A stretch of 64,000 nt of DNA from Atherinomorus stipes (taxonomy: Eukaryota > Chordata > Actinopteri > Atheriniformes > Atherinidae): contig JALJCO010001220.1 in assembly GCA_023101725.1 (NCBI GenBank), forward strand, positions 62,001 to 126,000, written 5' to 3'. A model generated the notes under the pieces. It searched no databases. It saw only the letters and a list, made by a program, of their open reading frames with translations, and was not told the origin of the DNA. Both the position numbers and the translations under genes were made by a program. Positions 24,071 through 37,290 of the stretch are shown piece by piece. Positions within the stretch are counted from its first letter, which is position 1, and every line of letters starts with the position of its first letter.

Positions 24071-25397
24071 TAAATGCTTGAGCTGAAATGCCAAATAGCA
24101 ATAAATTATCACAAATCTGAAGGAAAATGCAAATATGATTAATCTTTGGAATTTCTGAACTGATCAGACAAATCATGTTGACTGATTTGAGTTCAAAATA
24201 GAACAGGTGCAACTGAGAATGTAGGGAAAAAAAATCTAATGTAAATTTCTGAAATTTAAAAACTAGTAAAATTCTAAATAATTACATTGCTTTATTAGAT
24301 TTGTAGTTAAAAATAAATCAAAATGAGGGTGATCTAAGAATTCTGCTGTTGTAACTAACACAATATATCTTTATATTTTCTTGCCAAAATCCCCTGAAAC
24401 TGTGTGGAGCCCCTCTAAGAAGGCCTATCTCCCACTATGAAAATATTTTAAAAAATCTAAACTTTAATCACCCTGAAGTAAGACCAGTTCTATCTTTTTA
24501 AACTTCTACTCTTGACTGGCACCTTGTGAACATCATTAAAGTTAATTCTACTCTGACAAAAGTTTTACAGGCTGATAAGTTCTCATGTAAAATCAGTGGA
24601 GTGCCCCTTTAAAGTGGTTTGACTTTTCATGCTTATAATTGACGTGGGAAACATGACAACAAGCCTTCATGCTGATATTGGGCATGTTGTAACACTAATG
24701 AGATGTACAGTGTAGTATCCAACGGCTACATGACCAGATCACTGACAGAGTAAAGTGCTACCACAAGGTTCCTACAATGTTAAAGTCACAGACCTACCAG
24801 ACAGATAACACCCACAACTTAATTGTTTATACACAATAATCAAACCAGACGTAAACTTAACTACACTTTCTAGCTAACAATACAAATTACTTTCTACTAA
24901 TGCCAAAAGGAAACGGGAGGTATCTGCAGACTAATGAAATGACTAATGCGGAGGTGATGCTGTTGTCAGGGTTGGGGTTATTATTTGAGAACTCTGAGGT
25001 CAATGGACAGCATTTACAAAATAATCACAAGTCCCTAATCTTGCAAAAGAAAAAACTAAAAAAACCTCTTATCCAAAAATATGCTTTATATATTTGTTCA
25101 TCCAGCCATCACTTTCTATAGTCGTATCACTTTTGTCCCTTTTTCAAATAGCAAAAAAGTTCTCAAAACTGTGCAATTTCTCTCAATCATATACAAAATA
25201 TTTCATTTTAACATTCAGCTTACAGCTTATACTGAGCATTTAACCCCAAACCAACATGCAACAACAGAAGCCAATGATTTTGGATGTTTAAATTACGGGG
25301 TTTTGCCTTTGATCCTTAGCAAGCAAAGTCTTGAAACTAAAATGTCATGTGCAATCAATCAAGGTTTCTTTAAAAAAAGAAATTAATAATAATAATA

Positions 25398-25934
25398 AAC
25401 AGGATTTATGCTTGATAACTAAAACATGCCTGGCACTTTGAGATTCACAGATTCTACCAGGATTTATTTTTCCTGCCAGACAGCTACACAGATACAAAAC
25501 AGACTGGGCTGCAGATCCCTTCGAGGCCTGCTGGTGGCGCCCACAGAACTGAAAAAGCACCTTGTTTCCCTGATGCTTCGCTGTCGGGCAAGTCACTGTG
25601 AGGTGTTCAGACTAACACTGATTACTGGCATCCACAGACAAGTCATCATGCAGTCAGAATAAAAAGGGATGCAGCACCCAAGCATAAAAAGGTAAAAGAT
25701 TATAAATGAAAAAAACAACAAAAAAAAAAACTATACAGACTAAGAACCATACCGAGAGTTAAAAACTTAATAGTGGAAGAGTACAAAATAGCACAAGGAA
25801 GAAAAAGTCTATGATGAGAAAACTGAGGAGGAAGGAAGGTTTGGATTTCAATAAACTATTTAGGTACTTCCAAATTACCGGAACCCTCCTCTGCTGGTCC
25901 GTTGGATGGCTCCGGAAAAGTCTCGCCTTTGACT
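25398..25934 (-). other. fez2: fez2 3' UTR (proximal part)
   Basis: Sequence downstream of the TAA at 25937-25935 on the minus strand. A candidate AATAAA lies at 25468-25463. The real polyadenylation site is not determined and the UTR could run further left. Confidence 0.4.
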
Positions 25935-28900
25935 TTACGTGGGACAAAGAACTGTGGAGACAAGAACACAACAGCTGGAGATAAATGCTGCTTTGATGCT
26001 CATGTGGTACATGAAGCAGGAGCTGTGAGTTATGGAAGAGCAACTACAACAGGGATAAAAGATCAGCGAGAGGAGAGGGAACAGTAGTTACAGGTGAGAA
26101 GCAAACACATGAACAGCTGCTACTGCAAGCTTGTAGTAAAGGCAAATTATATGCATGAGTGTGTTTGTGTATTTCAGGGTGGGTGTAGTGCAGCCACAAG
26201 CACTACACAGCACAGTAAGCACTACAGCAAGACTGAGTGAGAACGGGCTGCTTCTTTGGTTAAAGGTAATGTTATGCAGACAGAGAGAAGGAGGGGGCGT
26301 TTGACAAAGCTCAGATTAAAAGGCTGAGGGTGAATGATCTGTGTTAACCTCACAAACCTCAGGTTCCACCGCTCTCATACCAGAGCTACCCGAAGGACAG
26401 TGCAGCACAGGCGAAAGACAAGGAAGGTACAGGTCAACAGTGACGAGTGACAAGGAAAGTATACCTTCCCTTTTAAACACATTTAGCTGACAGATAAACT
26501 TTGCATGTCCTCTTTCAAGTAACAGAGGACTCATTGAAAAATAAAAAAAGCAAAAAAACAACAACAAAACAAACAAAAAAAAGACACCATGTGTTTGTTT
26601 TTCTTTGTTGTTTACTCTGATGGGATGCTATCTCACCTTGCTCTCAGTTTATACCACAGAAATTTGTAAAAGAAAAAAAAGGCAAAAAACCCAACAGAAA
26701 TCAGGGGGCGTGGTGGAGTATATTCAGGGAGCGGAGAGTGGCCAGGATGTGAATGTACACAAGAAATTTTTGAATGGCAGCCTGAGGGAACTCATGACAG
26801 CCTGTAGTAGATTATGTGGTGTCAGGTGTATAAACTTCTAGAGGGTAAACCTTTAGAGAGACAGCATTCTCAAACTGTGGCAAATTTTAAAAACGGTATA
26901 TGTGATTTTCATAACAATAATGTAATACTATGCTGATAACACCCTACCACTTTAGAAGAAGATAGCTGGACTGAACTAATCCCTGTTTTATTGGACTTGA
27001 ATGTAACTCACTTACTTATTCTAGTAAGTGCTCTGACAGGATTTTTTTTAATGACACAATGTAAACTAAATGAATGTATGATATTGGAGCTGAAAATCTC
27101 GTTTAGAAGATGTTCTGATGTTGTATTTCACCATGTGTTAATTACGTAGTTCGAAAGCTTCTGAGGAAAAAGCATCACAGTCCATTTCTAAATACAACTA
27201 TTTTTTTTTTACATCAAGGATGTTAATTTGTATCCAAATTTAAATTTTTGTACTTTTCATTAGCTTGAACACTGATTTAAATGCATTCATTTCATGTGCA
27301 GAATATTTGAACTGCTGTTAAACTTTCAGCGATAATTCTTGTTAAACTCATTCTGTTGAGAATTTGTTTAAATCCAATCATAAAAGAGGACTCATGAACC
27401 TTGAATGTAAAGCAAAAATAAATAAATGTAGCTCAGAAGCTTAATCAGGGACATGCAACGTCGGTCCATGAAGGCTGCCATATTGCAGGTTTTAGATGCT
27501 TCCCGGTTTCAACACATCTGATTCAATTAATGGCTCATTGTGCTGAACTTAGCAAGCTGTTGGATCACTTTGATTTAAATCAGGTCTGCTGGAGGAGGGA
27601 AACATTTAAAACCTGCAAGAAAAGTGGCCCTCTGGACCAGAGCTGTCCATCCCTGTGCTAAACTATTGATTGGAACTGGTGTGGGCAAAGTGATGAGTCT
27701 ACAGTAAAAGTCAGTGTTTACCTTTAAGTATGTAGTCTGTTAGGAGGGCAGGCACCTTCTCACTGTCATCCCTCATGGCATGGAGGACTGGGGTGGAGAG
27801 AGAAGCTTGTTGCATTTTGAAATCATATTGCACATGCAGGCAGAATATGACCCTTTAATTAAATTGTAAAAAGGCAGATTACTGAATCCAATACTGTTAT
27901 TATGCATTTGAGTGGAAGCTTGTTTCAGTGTATTTGTGTTGGTGACTAACTCACTCTTTGTGAGAATCTGGAGGTCTTCGACGGAAGGCGAGCCAGCTTT
28001 CTTTTCATATGGGATTACTGTGGTCAGGTACTAAAAAAAAGAAGAAAAAAAAAAGGAATATTCAAGATCTAGTTACATTTAATAAATGATATCTTCTCAT
28101 TTGACTTTTTGTTGGGGAAAAAAAATTAAAAGAAAAGAAAAGTCAGTACAGTGACAAAGCTATAAAACAAGGCTATTCAACTTGGCCCTATGAGGGTCAC
28201 AGTCCTACTGTATGGGCCCTGCAGGTTTTCAGTGTGTATCTGCTCCAACACACCTGACTCAAAATAATAGGTCATTGAGCAGAACATCATACTGTTGGAT
28301 CCATTTAATTTCAGTCGAGTGTGTCAGAGCAAGGATGGATTGAAAACCTGCAGGGCTGTGGCCCCCATAGGACCGAGTTAAATAGCCCTTACATATAAAC
28401 ATGCAATCAGGGATGTGGAAACCACTGAAAGGATGTTTCACACTGTTGGCTGGTTGCTGATCAGTGTAAATGTCTTCTGATGTAAAAGATGGCAACAGTT
28501 CAACATCATTGCCTTGGCTTAAAACAAAGGAAAAAATAAGATTACAAAATGGTACAAGCAACAAAATAAAAAGTAATGAGTGGCTGAGCATTAAAAGAAA
28601 AATAGTTACTGGATAGAAGAATGGAGAAAGAGTGATGTCAGAAGTGAAGAAAAAGAATAAAATCAGCAACAGCAGTAAGAGAAAGTGAACAAATGACACC
28701 AACAACAGTGACAGTAGCTGGAAAAAAGGAAACAACCATGCCAGTGAAGAAAGGAGAAAAAAAAGAAAGGAGCACAGTAATGTTACTGCAGTGGAAAAAA
28801 AGAGCAGGGGCACCTGTTTGTCCCCTCCTGTGTAGCCAAAAGTTTGACGGAGGCCATTTTGAAAGACATTGGAGAGTCCCTCCAGAGTGAGGAGCTACAA

Positions 28901-31900
28901 GGAGTGAAAGGAAGGAGGAAAAAGAGATTGACGACAGATAAAGAGGTAGAGGGAATGAAGCTCTGCAAAAGCCTTAGTACAAGTGGCATCTGTCAGCTCA
29001 TGCAACTTGGAATTCTGTTTTTGGTGCGTAATTGTGTCAATGCTGCTGACCAACATGATCATGCACAAAATTTGCATGTGTGGGTTTGTAAATTCCTCCC
29101 ACTGCATGTCAGCGCAACTCACCGTGCCCGGTATGTGCGTGCTGGCCGTCCTCTGGCCGTTGGGCCCTGTTGTGGTCGTACTTCTAATTTTCTTCCTCTT
29201 TCGCAGCAGCTCTCGGTGCTCCTTTTGTCTGTTCTGCACTTCAATCAGCAGCGAGATGAAGCTGTTCTTCACCTGCACATGAGCGAAGCTTCATTTCATC
29301 TTTGAAGTTTCTCAGATCACAATTTTATATCGTGTTCCCTGTACATATAATACTCAGAGAAATTTATTTTCAGAGTCAGCCTAAACTACTCTGACAGAAT
29401 CATGATACTGAGGCAAATGAAAATGTAAAAATAAAGCTCCTGGCAATTTGTTGACGTCTCACTGGCTGACAGAAGGCTGTGATCCTGTCTGTTCTCACTA
29501 AAACATACATATACAAGTGGCTGCTGTTGTTTGGCCTTATGGAAAAACTCCTCTTGTAAAATAAAATCATTTCAAACTCAACTGTGGTTAATTCAAAGTA
29601 CCTCCTTTTCATAATCTAGCTCATCTCGTAGGGCAAGAGCCTGGATCAACTCTTCACTGTAGCGGCGAATGGCTGTCTCCACCTCCTCTAGAGTCTCAGT
29701 CAGTTCTGACACGGACAGCTGACGCAACCCTGCGATGATGAGAGGATATACAGGCAAGAGTTACTGTAATGTACAGTGAGTTGACTATAGATTGTTGCAC
29801 CAATTAAATCTCAGAAAAAACTCAATTATGGTGCAAGTAAACATTCCCTTTAAAGCTGTTAAAGATGTTTCGTTGAATCATTTTTCAAAATATTCAATGA
29901 ACTTGGGTTCACTGCCCCATTAGGGGAGTGGATAGCCCAGTGGTGGCGTCGTGGGCTGGGGCGCGGAGGACCCGGGTTCGATCCCCCGACACGACTCCTG
30001 GGTGTACCACTGTGGACCCCTGAGCAAGGTCCTTAATCCCCCACCAACTGCTCCCCGGGCGCTTTAAGTAGCAGCCCACTGCTCTCTGATACTCTCAGTA
30101 CAGAGATGGGTGAAATGCAGAGCCCTAATTTCCCCTCGGGGATCATACAAGTATTAAAAAAAAAAGAAAAAAAAAGGTATGACTATTTAAAAAGCTTTAA
30201 ATATTACTATACATCAGTTGAGAAAACAATGGGACTTAAAGACATACACCAATCATTTCTGCTCTCATCAGGTGTCTTGTCCAACCTGTCAATAACTTAA
30301 GTTATTAAGTACTATGTGTCTCTAAGTAGCGTGTGCTGTGCACTCTCTTCTGTTTACAGTAGGTAGCTAAAAATCATTCTGCTAGCAGTTGGCAACGTTC
30401 AGACAATGGCTGAGCGAAACCCCGGTGAAAGTGGCCACAAAAGGAAGTCTTTTCAAGGTTGCTGAGAAGAGAATGACAGCAGCAAACGGAATAAAACCAA
30501 AGCTGTCTTGGTGAATCGTTTCAGCGTTGGTGAGTTCTAAAGAGCCTAAAAGGAATTGTAACAGACGTGTTGGTTGCTAAATTTCTGCTCGACAGATAAC
30601 TTTTACGCTCAACATTTTATTATCAGATTATTATATTTTCAAGTGCTGTGTAGGAGAATTATTTGGTGTTATGCTACTGCATCTGTTCGATACAAGTAAT
30701 GTAAGATGCTGAGCTTTCTGGTGTATTGGTGACTTAGTTAGAAGTTACTATAGACTCATCGCAACTGTTGTCAAAGCCTTCATGGAGGACAAACATGCTG
30801 CTTGCAGCCTTAGTATAACGTAGAGAGGGATCAATGATAGCTCGTAAAAATGTTAAACTTTTACACCAATACATCTAATAGGGATCACATGCACGCTGCT
30901 TTAAAAGGCGTGGTCCGGGAGGGAGCTGTGAATCAGGCAAGCTGCTCTTGCGCAAGCGCTTTATTCAAAAACCAACCAACAGCTTCTGCTCTCTGAATAG
31001 CCACAAACATCTGCTATGCTGCCGTTAAGAGATGTAACGTCATTACCCAGGACCAAATAAAAACTAGGGCTGGGTGTTCCCAGTAATTCCCTGCATCAAT
31101 TTTATTCATAACGGCCTGATTCAATTTGATATTGAATAAATCTGATTTAATATTCATGCAACACAAATTTTTCTCTAATATTCTGGATATTTTCAGATCA
31201 CTTTTTTTTTAAGAAAACATTGAGCTCGTTTACATTATCAGGAAAGTAGAAGTAATTAGATTATTGTAATGTTCTGATGGGAAATATGATATTCAAAAGG
31301 TCATTTGGTGAATGTGGTGGAGCCTATTGTCTTAGCTTTAACAGTTTATGTGAGAGGTATTAAGCTGCTAAATACTTTAAAAGTGAATGTAATCCAACGG
31401 TGAATGAAAAAATCCAAATCTGCCATCATTTCTGCAACAGAAGCTGATTATGACAAAAGCAGGGCATGCATCCTTTTATCTAAATATATGCTAAGACAGT
31501 GGTTTCCAACTTTGGGGTTGGGGACAGCTTGACTGTTCAGAGCCAGTGTGATTAAAATTAAGGTCATGTCCACTTATAGACCAGCTGAGGTGTATCAGCT
31601 AAAAGTTTTTAGCATTTTGGTTACGTTACATCATGGTTTTATCAAAGGACATGAAAGAATTTAGCCAAAATGCATCATTTGTAGCAAGAACCTAGCAAAT
31701 GAAAGCACAAAACCAAGCATGGTTTCAGCAAAGGGTGATGAAGGGGCATGAAGGTAGTCCTCAGGGAAAACAAGTTGGGAGCCACTGTGCTAAGATATCA
31801 CCAATGGGCCTTTTCCATTGCAGCTGCACAGGGCACGGTATGGCACGGTACAGCACAGTACAGCACCACACGCTAAAGACGACCAGGACGGTTTTTGTAT

Positions 31901-34900
31901 CCCCGCAGGAGAAGTAGTAGTCTACTACCTGGAAGTGGGTGGAGTAGGCGCGGTCGAGATTTTAAACGATTAATTTTAGGTTAATATTTCAGAAATTTGG
32001 GTTGTGCACCTAAATTGTTTCTCTCCCAAGTACATCAGTGCACCTTTAGTCAAAAATGTATTTCCAGCCCTGGAAATTCTCTAGCATTATCTTGTACAGC
32101 ATGTTTTTCCATTTCTGCACCTCTGACTCAGACTAAATGTCATGACACCCACTAGGAGCCTTATAATTTATAAACCTATATACCTAAAAGAAACTACAGA
32201 TTTGGAGCTTACTGGTTGAAAATTTAATATCTACACCAGTATGAAAGAATTGTGTTCAAAACAAACATAGCTATTGATTATATAACATTTGGGGCAAAAC
32301 CGTCACTGTCTGTCCGTATTTGTTACACATTACATAAGATTGTTAATCACGTGTGTGCATGTGCATAGCGGCTCCATTCCGTACTGGACAGCATGTCCTA
32401 TTTCAGCTCAATGATTGTGATAATTGTAAGATTGCCCACAAGAGCATTAAAAGACACCAGAAGAAGGTAAATAGAAAACTCATACTGCTGTGTCTGTGCA
32501 CATGTGCAGGATTACTCACGTTCCTCGTAGCTTGTATTGGAGCCAGAGCGTTTCAAAGCGTGGAGGTCTTGAGAGAGCATAGACAAGTCGGACTGAGAGG
32601 GGCTCTCATCATCGTCAGGGTCTGGAGACTCCTGCATCATCTCCTCTATCTCCTCTATCACCTTATGACACCACAAAAAAAAAAAAAAATCAATCCATGT
32701 ACTCAAGGTCTTGCTAGCAAGGTTCTGACTCAGAATAAGAACTTTATACTTTTTAAATCTGTAACTGCAGAGTGTGAGTATATGAGATGGTTACCTGTTC
32801 AGCTGTGAATAGCGGTTCGTCATTAATGCAGGGGACAATAATTGAGTGCATATCCAGCTGTTCCCTCAGCTCCTCATCGTCGTCTGACAGATCCAATGAC
32901 TGGTTATCCAACTTCTTCCCCCCAGGGAGGCAAGGACAGGGCAGAGATTCAGAGAAAACAAGTGGATGAAGTGGATTGACAGCAGAGCTTAAACTGCTCA
33001 CTATTTTTCAGATTTTTTTTTAAAAGAAGGCAAAAAACTAAAAATGTTTAAGTCCTGTTCTCATAAAATTCAAATTCTGGTCACCTGAAACTTATCTTAG
33101 ACAATTAAAAGCTAATATTTACAACAAACAGTGGACTATTGCTAAATATATATAAAATATTTTCTGCACAGTTAACTGAGTGCAGTACTCTCATAAAGCA
33201 CTAACCTATTTCATCTTAGTTACTCATAAGATCTCAAATACACTCATATCTGCATGAAATTCAGCTCCCTCTTCATTAATGCACACACACACACTGAGCA
33301 CATTTAGATGTGATCTTTCACAGCCTGTCACAAACCGGATTTATAATTAAACAAAATGAATGAATAATCAAATACTCTATGCAAGCTTCACTCTGCCCCT
33401 CAGCTTTAAGGACAGACAGAGAAACTTGGTCTCTGTGCATTTATAACAATCACAATCATAAATTGGTTTTAGCAATTAAATTTCAATTTGTGCGCTAGGA
33501 TGTTAAGGAAAACTGATTTACTCTTATCTTCACTAACTGCTGGTCCCCTGGGCTCTTTTGTTTACTTCTTGAAGAAACACACAAAACATGACTGAAACTG
33601 GGGAAAAAATTGTAATTTTTATCCCACTTTCAAAAATTTAAATGGGGCACTGAAAGTCTCTGAATGTGAACCCAATGAACAGCAGCCACGACACCCTGCT
33701 GGTATCAGGCAAAGGCCTGCCATGGTCCAGTGGACATGGACTGAGGACAAAACTGAGCTGGTAAAATTAATCATAGTTGTTTTTATAGATGGATAAATAA
33801 AGATTTTCTTGGACTTGTTCTGCTAATTTAATATTAACAAAAGTGTCATTCTTTCTCCTTAAGTAAATACAACAGGAAGCAATTTCTGTCACTGAAATCA
33901 TCAAGCAATGAGATGATTTAGCCATCAGTTGAGGTAGGCTGTTTTTTTTTTTTTTGCCAGGTATCCAATTTCTTGGTGTACTTGTAAGATCACTACTTGA
34001 CAGACTGAGTGTGTCACGGTGATACCTCATGCTCATTGAGTTTGAGGGAAGGCAGGTGTAAAGACCGAGTGTAGGAAGTCTTCCAGTCCACAGGCATCAC
34101 ATTGCCATAGTTATTTGTCAGAGCGTTCCACACCCTGAAAGAAACGCAAAAGAGACAGCAAAAGCTGTGAGAAAAAGATTGCTGAAAAGTCATCTTCAGC
34201 TGTAGATAAGACAAACCCTGCTTCCTTCTCTTTTCACTGTGACACAGCATTAGCAGGGAGTTTTGTGTCACCACACCTTCATCACTTCACTTTGTTCCTG
34301 CTGCTCCATCACTGAAACACTAATGAATAACTTCTGAACTCACACACACCATATATCCAGAGCTCACAGGTAAAATATGTGATGCAGCTGTATTAGATTC
34401 AAAGGTTGTAACAAGCCTCTCTTTCATAGGTTTGCTGGTCATGCTGGCTGGTTTAGAAATAGTGTTGTCATTATACCAACAGACTGTTGAATGTTTACAA
34501 CATTCTGCAGCGCACAAGTTGGCAGAGGACTTGAGTCGAACAGATGGTGGCGCGGAGTCTGCTGAACATAAGTTTACTGTGAAATTCATCACCATATTTA
34601 TAGACAGGTTTGTCTCTGGATATTAAAAACCCTCCACTATCTGTTAATTATCCACAATTATTTACTTAGCAGAGGTATTTAAGTGGGCAGAATGTCTAGC
34701 TCACTTTGATGCTCAATTGTAAAAACCCAACATTTTATACTGAGAATTTAAGAGTCATTTTATTCAAAATTAAGGGCAAATTCATTCATGTAGTCCTGCC
34801 AGGCAATTTGTGTGTTTTTAAACAGGAATAAAAAGAAAGGAAGAAAATAGTCTGTTCTGGATTAAAAACTCAGTGGGTACACAAGTCAATATTTCTACCC

Positions 34901-35989
34901 TTGGCTCCGAGTGAGCAAGCAGTGACAGGATGGATGCTGCGAACCCATGTGTCACAGTGGCTCCGAGTTGTCATACCCTCTCTCCTTCAGTTACACATAC
35001 ACACAAGTACGGGCTTATGTTTATATAACATCCATGTTTCCCCCTGAAGTGTTCATGCACTGCTTGTTGAGCTGCTGGGTTGTTCTAAATAGGGCAAAAG
35101 CTGGCTGGAGACACTGTTTTTGCCCAAAGCGTTAACAGTGTCTCAGGCACGTGAGCGCATGCCAAAACACACCAGTAGCTTCAATTTCACTTTGTACATT
35201 AGCATTTATAAAGACAGGGCTTGTCTCAGTAAATCAGTTTGCTTATTTTTATTTATAACAACCATTTTGTTAAATATATCACAAACACACATATATACAC
35301 AGATATTAATATTATACACATGGGAATGCACGTGTATGCTACAACATGTAATGTTTTGTTTCCTCAACTCTTTTAACTGAAGCCCACAAACAAGCACACA
35401 CGCACGCATTTCTGCCTTGTCATCCCACACTTCGTCTCAACCATAGCCATGCTTGAGAAATTGTTAAGAGGCTCCGCACGTCCTGCAAAAGCGCAGTCAT
35501 CCAGAAAAGACTGATCCTGGCATTCCTCTTTGGACTTCACTGGCCTGATATCTGATCATCTCAACAACCTTCAGTTCCCCCTGTCTGACTTTATTATTAA
35601 ATATCCTTGTCACTACTTTCTGAAAAAAGAAAGTTATCCCAGCACAAACACACTTAATGCAACATCCCTCTGATATAACCATTTCATGTATGTAAATCAG
35701 AATAGAAAAATGTATGTCGTGTATGTTAGTAAAATTGATTTCCACCACAGTTATGTTCCCAGTGGTCTTCAATCAATCAGTAAAACCAAATGCAAATATC
35801 TGCAGTCCAGGCAGACTTGTAATGCTTCTGTAAACGATGATTTGACAACCTGTGGATACTTATACATATTTGGTTACAGCCTTGAGCATTGCAGAACAGA
35901 TACACAAAGATGAACAGTGCAGACGCCATTAAAAAACGTCTATTTATTTATCAAATCATTGTTATTACTGGAATAAAAACTGCAAATAC

Positions 35990-36052
<63 letters not shown>

Positions 36053-37141
36053 TGTGTGCACAATCACAACTCTAAGATTCGAGTGAAGCCGTTTTTTATT
36101 TGTTTCAACATGTGACGTGATCCAACAGCGTCACAATGTTAGATGCAAAGGGCAAGAAGCGAGTGATTCATGCTGCCATCTCTGTATTTAATGTGACATC
36201 TATGCTCGCTGTGGGAGTGATCTGACTGGCTGCTGTGCAGTCTTAACTTTTGCATCCAAGTGCTAATGAGATACAACTTTTAAGGACCTCCGACTGAGAT
36301 AACGGGCTCTATAAGTAGCAAGTAAAGATGCTATATAGTGACCTAGAATAAACAATTAAAATAATAATAATAATAAAAATACTGCGTCAATTAGCAGTAA
36401 GGAAAACACTAACTTTCCTCAAGCCAACTTCATTTTGTTTGAAATGGTAAAGATAATACAAAACATTGTATTTCTGAATGGTGGCCCAACAGCTTACACA
36501 AATCTATCTAGGATTAATTAAAAAACTGGTAACGTGGCATTACTTCTCCCCCTGTCCTAAACGGCAAATTCGGGATTTGTTCCCTAAAACGAATAGGACA
36601 AAGTATGCAATAAAGGTCCACAGTCCTACAAGATATTTCTTTTGTCATTTAATATTAAACGTACATTGTAGTGCAAAGCCCCCACTAGATAAAACTTTGT
36701 ACAGAACTGATTGAAGCTAGCCAAGCTGAGTTCCCCAGTAATATCACTATGAAGTTAGCTAGTGATGCTAAAGTGACTAGCTAGCCAAGAGATTAAAAGT
36801 TAGCATAATTAAAAAACGCCGACAATTCACACTTACTCGTCGTCTTTTAAGAAGTTTTCCTCTGTGATAGGCTTAATAGGTGCCATGTTTTCCGTCGTAG
36901 TGTTGTAATTTCGGAAACACACAGTCAGCTTTTCATCGAAGTCATGGACGAGGTCCTCCATCGACTTGAAGCTGCAGATCTCCCCGGAGAAACTGTTGTC
37001 CAGGTCGGACAAATCGTCCAGGCCCGACGCGTCGCCCACATTTGAGTTCAGCTGGTCTAACTGATCGGCCGATTCAGAGGACGGCTTGAACTCGTTAAAG
37101 TCCTGCCAGTCCTCATCAAAGTGGGCTAACGGCGCCGCCAT
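25935..37141 (-). CDS. fez2: Fasciculation and elongation protein zeta (FEZ2-like)
   Basis: Ten coding exons on the minus strand: 37141-36837, 34134-34026, 32911-32795, 32661-32520, 29729-29602, 29272-29123, 28894-28814, 28030-27955, 27787-27722 and 25951-25935. All phases agree and give 396 aa, close to FEZ1/FEZ2. The N terminus is acidic and contains ICSFKSMEDLVHDFDEKL, then VWNALTNNYGNVMPVDWKT, EELREQLDMHSIIVPC and the conserved TAEQVIEEIEEMMQESPDPD. A coiled coil follows (about 225-320: LRQLSVSELTETLEEVETAI, VKNSFISLLIEVQNRQKEH), then VIPYEKKAGSPSVEDLQIL and the terminal ILKVLCPT. FEZ proteins are kinesin-1 adaptors acting in axon growth, vesicle transport and autophagy. ELREQLDMHSIIV favours FEZ2; the SFKSMEDLV segment is shared with FEZ1. 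The third exon could start at 32914 instead of 32911. Confidence 0.92.
27465..27660. repeat. Interspersed palindromic repeat in a fez2 intron
   Basis: TATTGCAGGTTTTAGATGC at the left and AAAACCTGCAAGAAAAGTGG at the right are inverted to each other, around a core TCAACACATCTGATTCAATTAATGG. The layout matches the better preserved element at 28171-28388 in the next fez2 intron. Confidence 0.5.
28171..28388. mobile_element. Non-autonomous DNA transposon (MITE) in a fez2 intron
   Basis: The ends are imperfect inverted repeats: GGCTATTCAACTTGG at the left against GACCGAGTTAAATAGCC at the right. Inside, GGGCCCTGCAGGTTTTC and GAAAACCTGCAGGGC form second inverted arms around a core with CCAACACACCTGACTC. 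No coding sequence; superfamily not certain, hAT-like by general appearance. Confidence 0.6.
29922..30175 (+). mobile_element. tRNA-derived SINE
   Basis: The head has an RNA polymerase III box A (TAGCCCAGTGGTGG) and box B (GGGTTCGATCC) at tRNA spacing. The body GACCCCTGAGCAAGGTCCTTAATCC is typical of fish SINEs, and the end CTCGGGGATCATACAAGTATT runs into A-rich sequence. Lies in the fez2 intron between the exons at 29602-29729 and 32520-32661. Confidence 0.8.
31076..31180. repeat. hAT-like MITE fragment
   Basis: ACTAGGGCTGGGTGTTCCCAG followed by CATAACGGCCTGATTCAATTTGA resembles the left end of the TAGGGCTGGGCG-type fish MITEs (compare 48298-48727). The other end is not found. Confidence 0.4.
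31805..31970. repeat. Interspersed repeat with GGCACGGTA tandem motif
   Basis: GGGCCTTTTCCATTGCAGCTG followed by several copies of GGCACGGTA/GTACAGCAC and GGTAGTAGACTAC-like palindromes (about 31917-31930) is the layout of a common fish MITE of unassigned family. Lies in a fez2 intron. Confidence 0.4.
35991..36044. repeat. (TA)n microsatellite
   Basis: About 27 TA dinucleotides in fez2 intron 1. Confidence 0.95.
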
Positions 37142-37290
37142 GACTGCCGTCGAAACTCGGTTGGCAGTCTGTCGGTGCCCTCAATGGTGCTCTGTTTTCG
37201 GCTAAAGAAGCGACTAGACGGACGATCGGTGAGTACAGATTGTCAAGAGGGGGCGGGGCGCTGTGACGTCAGTCAAAGGCCCCTCCACTT
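37142..37290 (-). promoter_or_regulatory. fez2 promoter with GC box and CRE
   Basis: Immediately upstream of the fez2 start codon (minus strand) lie a GC box, GGGGCGGGGCG at 37250-37260, and a perfect palindromic CRE, TGACGTCA at 37264-37271. CpG density rises through exon 1. This fits a TATA-less CpG promoter possibly responsive to CREB/ATF factors. The start site itself is inferred. Confidence 0.6.

Larger units (their letters stand above)
21071..25390. other. Intergenic spacer between the convergent ush2a tail and fez2
   Basis: Holds a GC-richer, promoter-like segment (about 21900-22540) with two very short minus-strand open frames, a degraded L1 reverse transcriptase (about 23015-24070) and A/T-rich DNA. 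Its right part, nearest 25.4 kb, may include fez2 3' UTR. Confidence 0.5.

Noticed and set aside
25902..25951. Open frame across the fez2 last exon reading FFVPRKVKGETFPE
   Set aside because: The phase of the preceding exon (one base carried over) gives VLCPT and a stop, the exact conserved FEZ C terminus, so the longer frame is not used.
28259..28813. 184-codon minus-strand open frame
   Set aside because: Very hydrophobic low-complexity Leu/Phe/Ser translation of purine-rich intron and of the MITE at 28171-28388; overlaps the fez2 exon border in the wrong frame. Not a gene.
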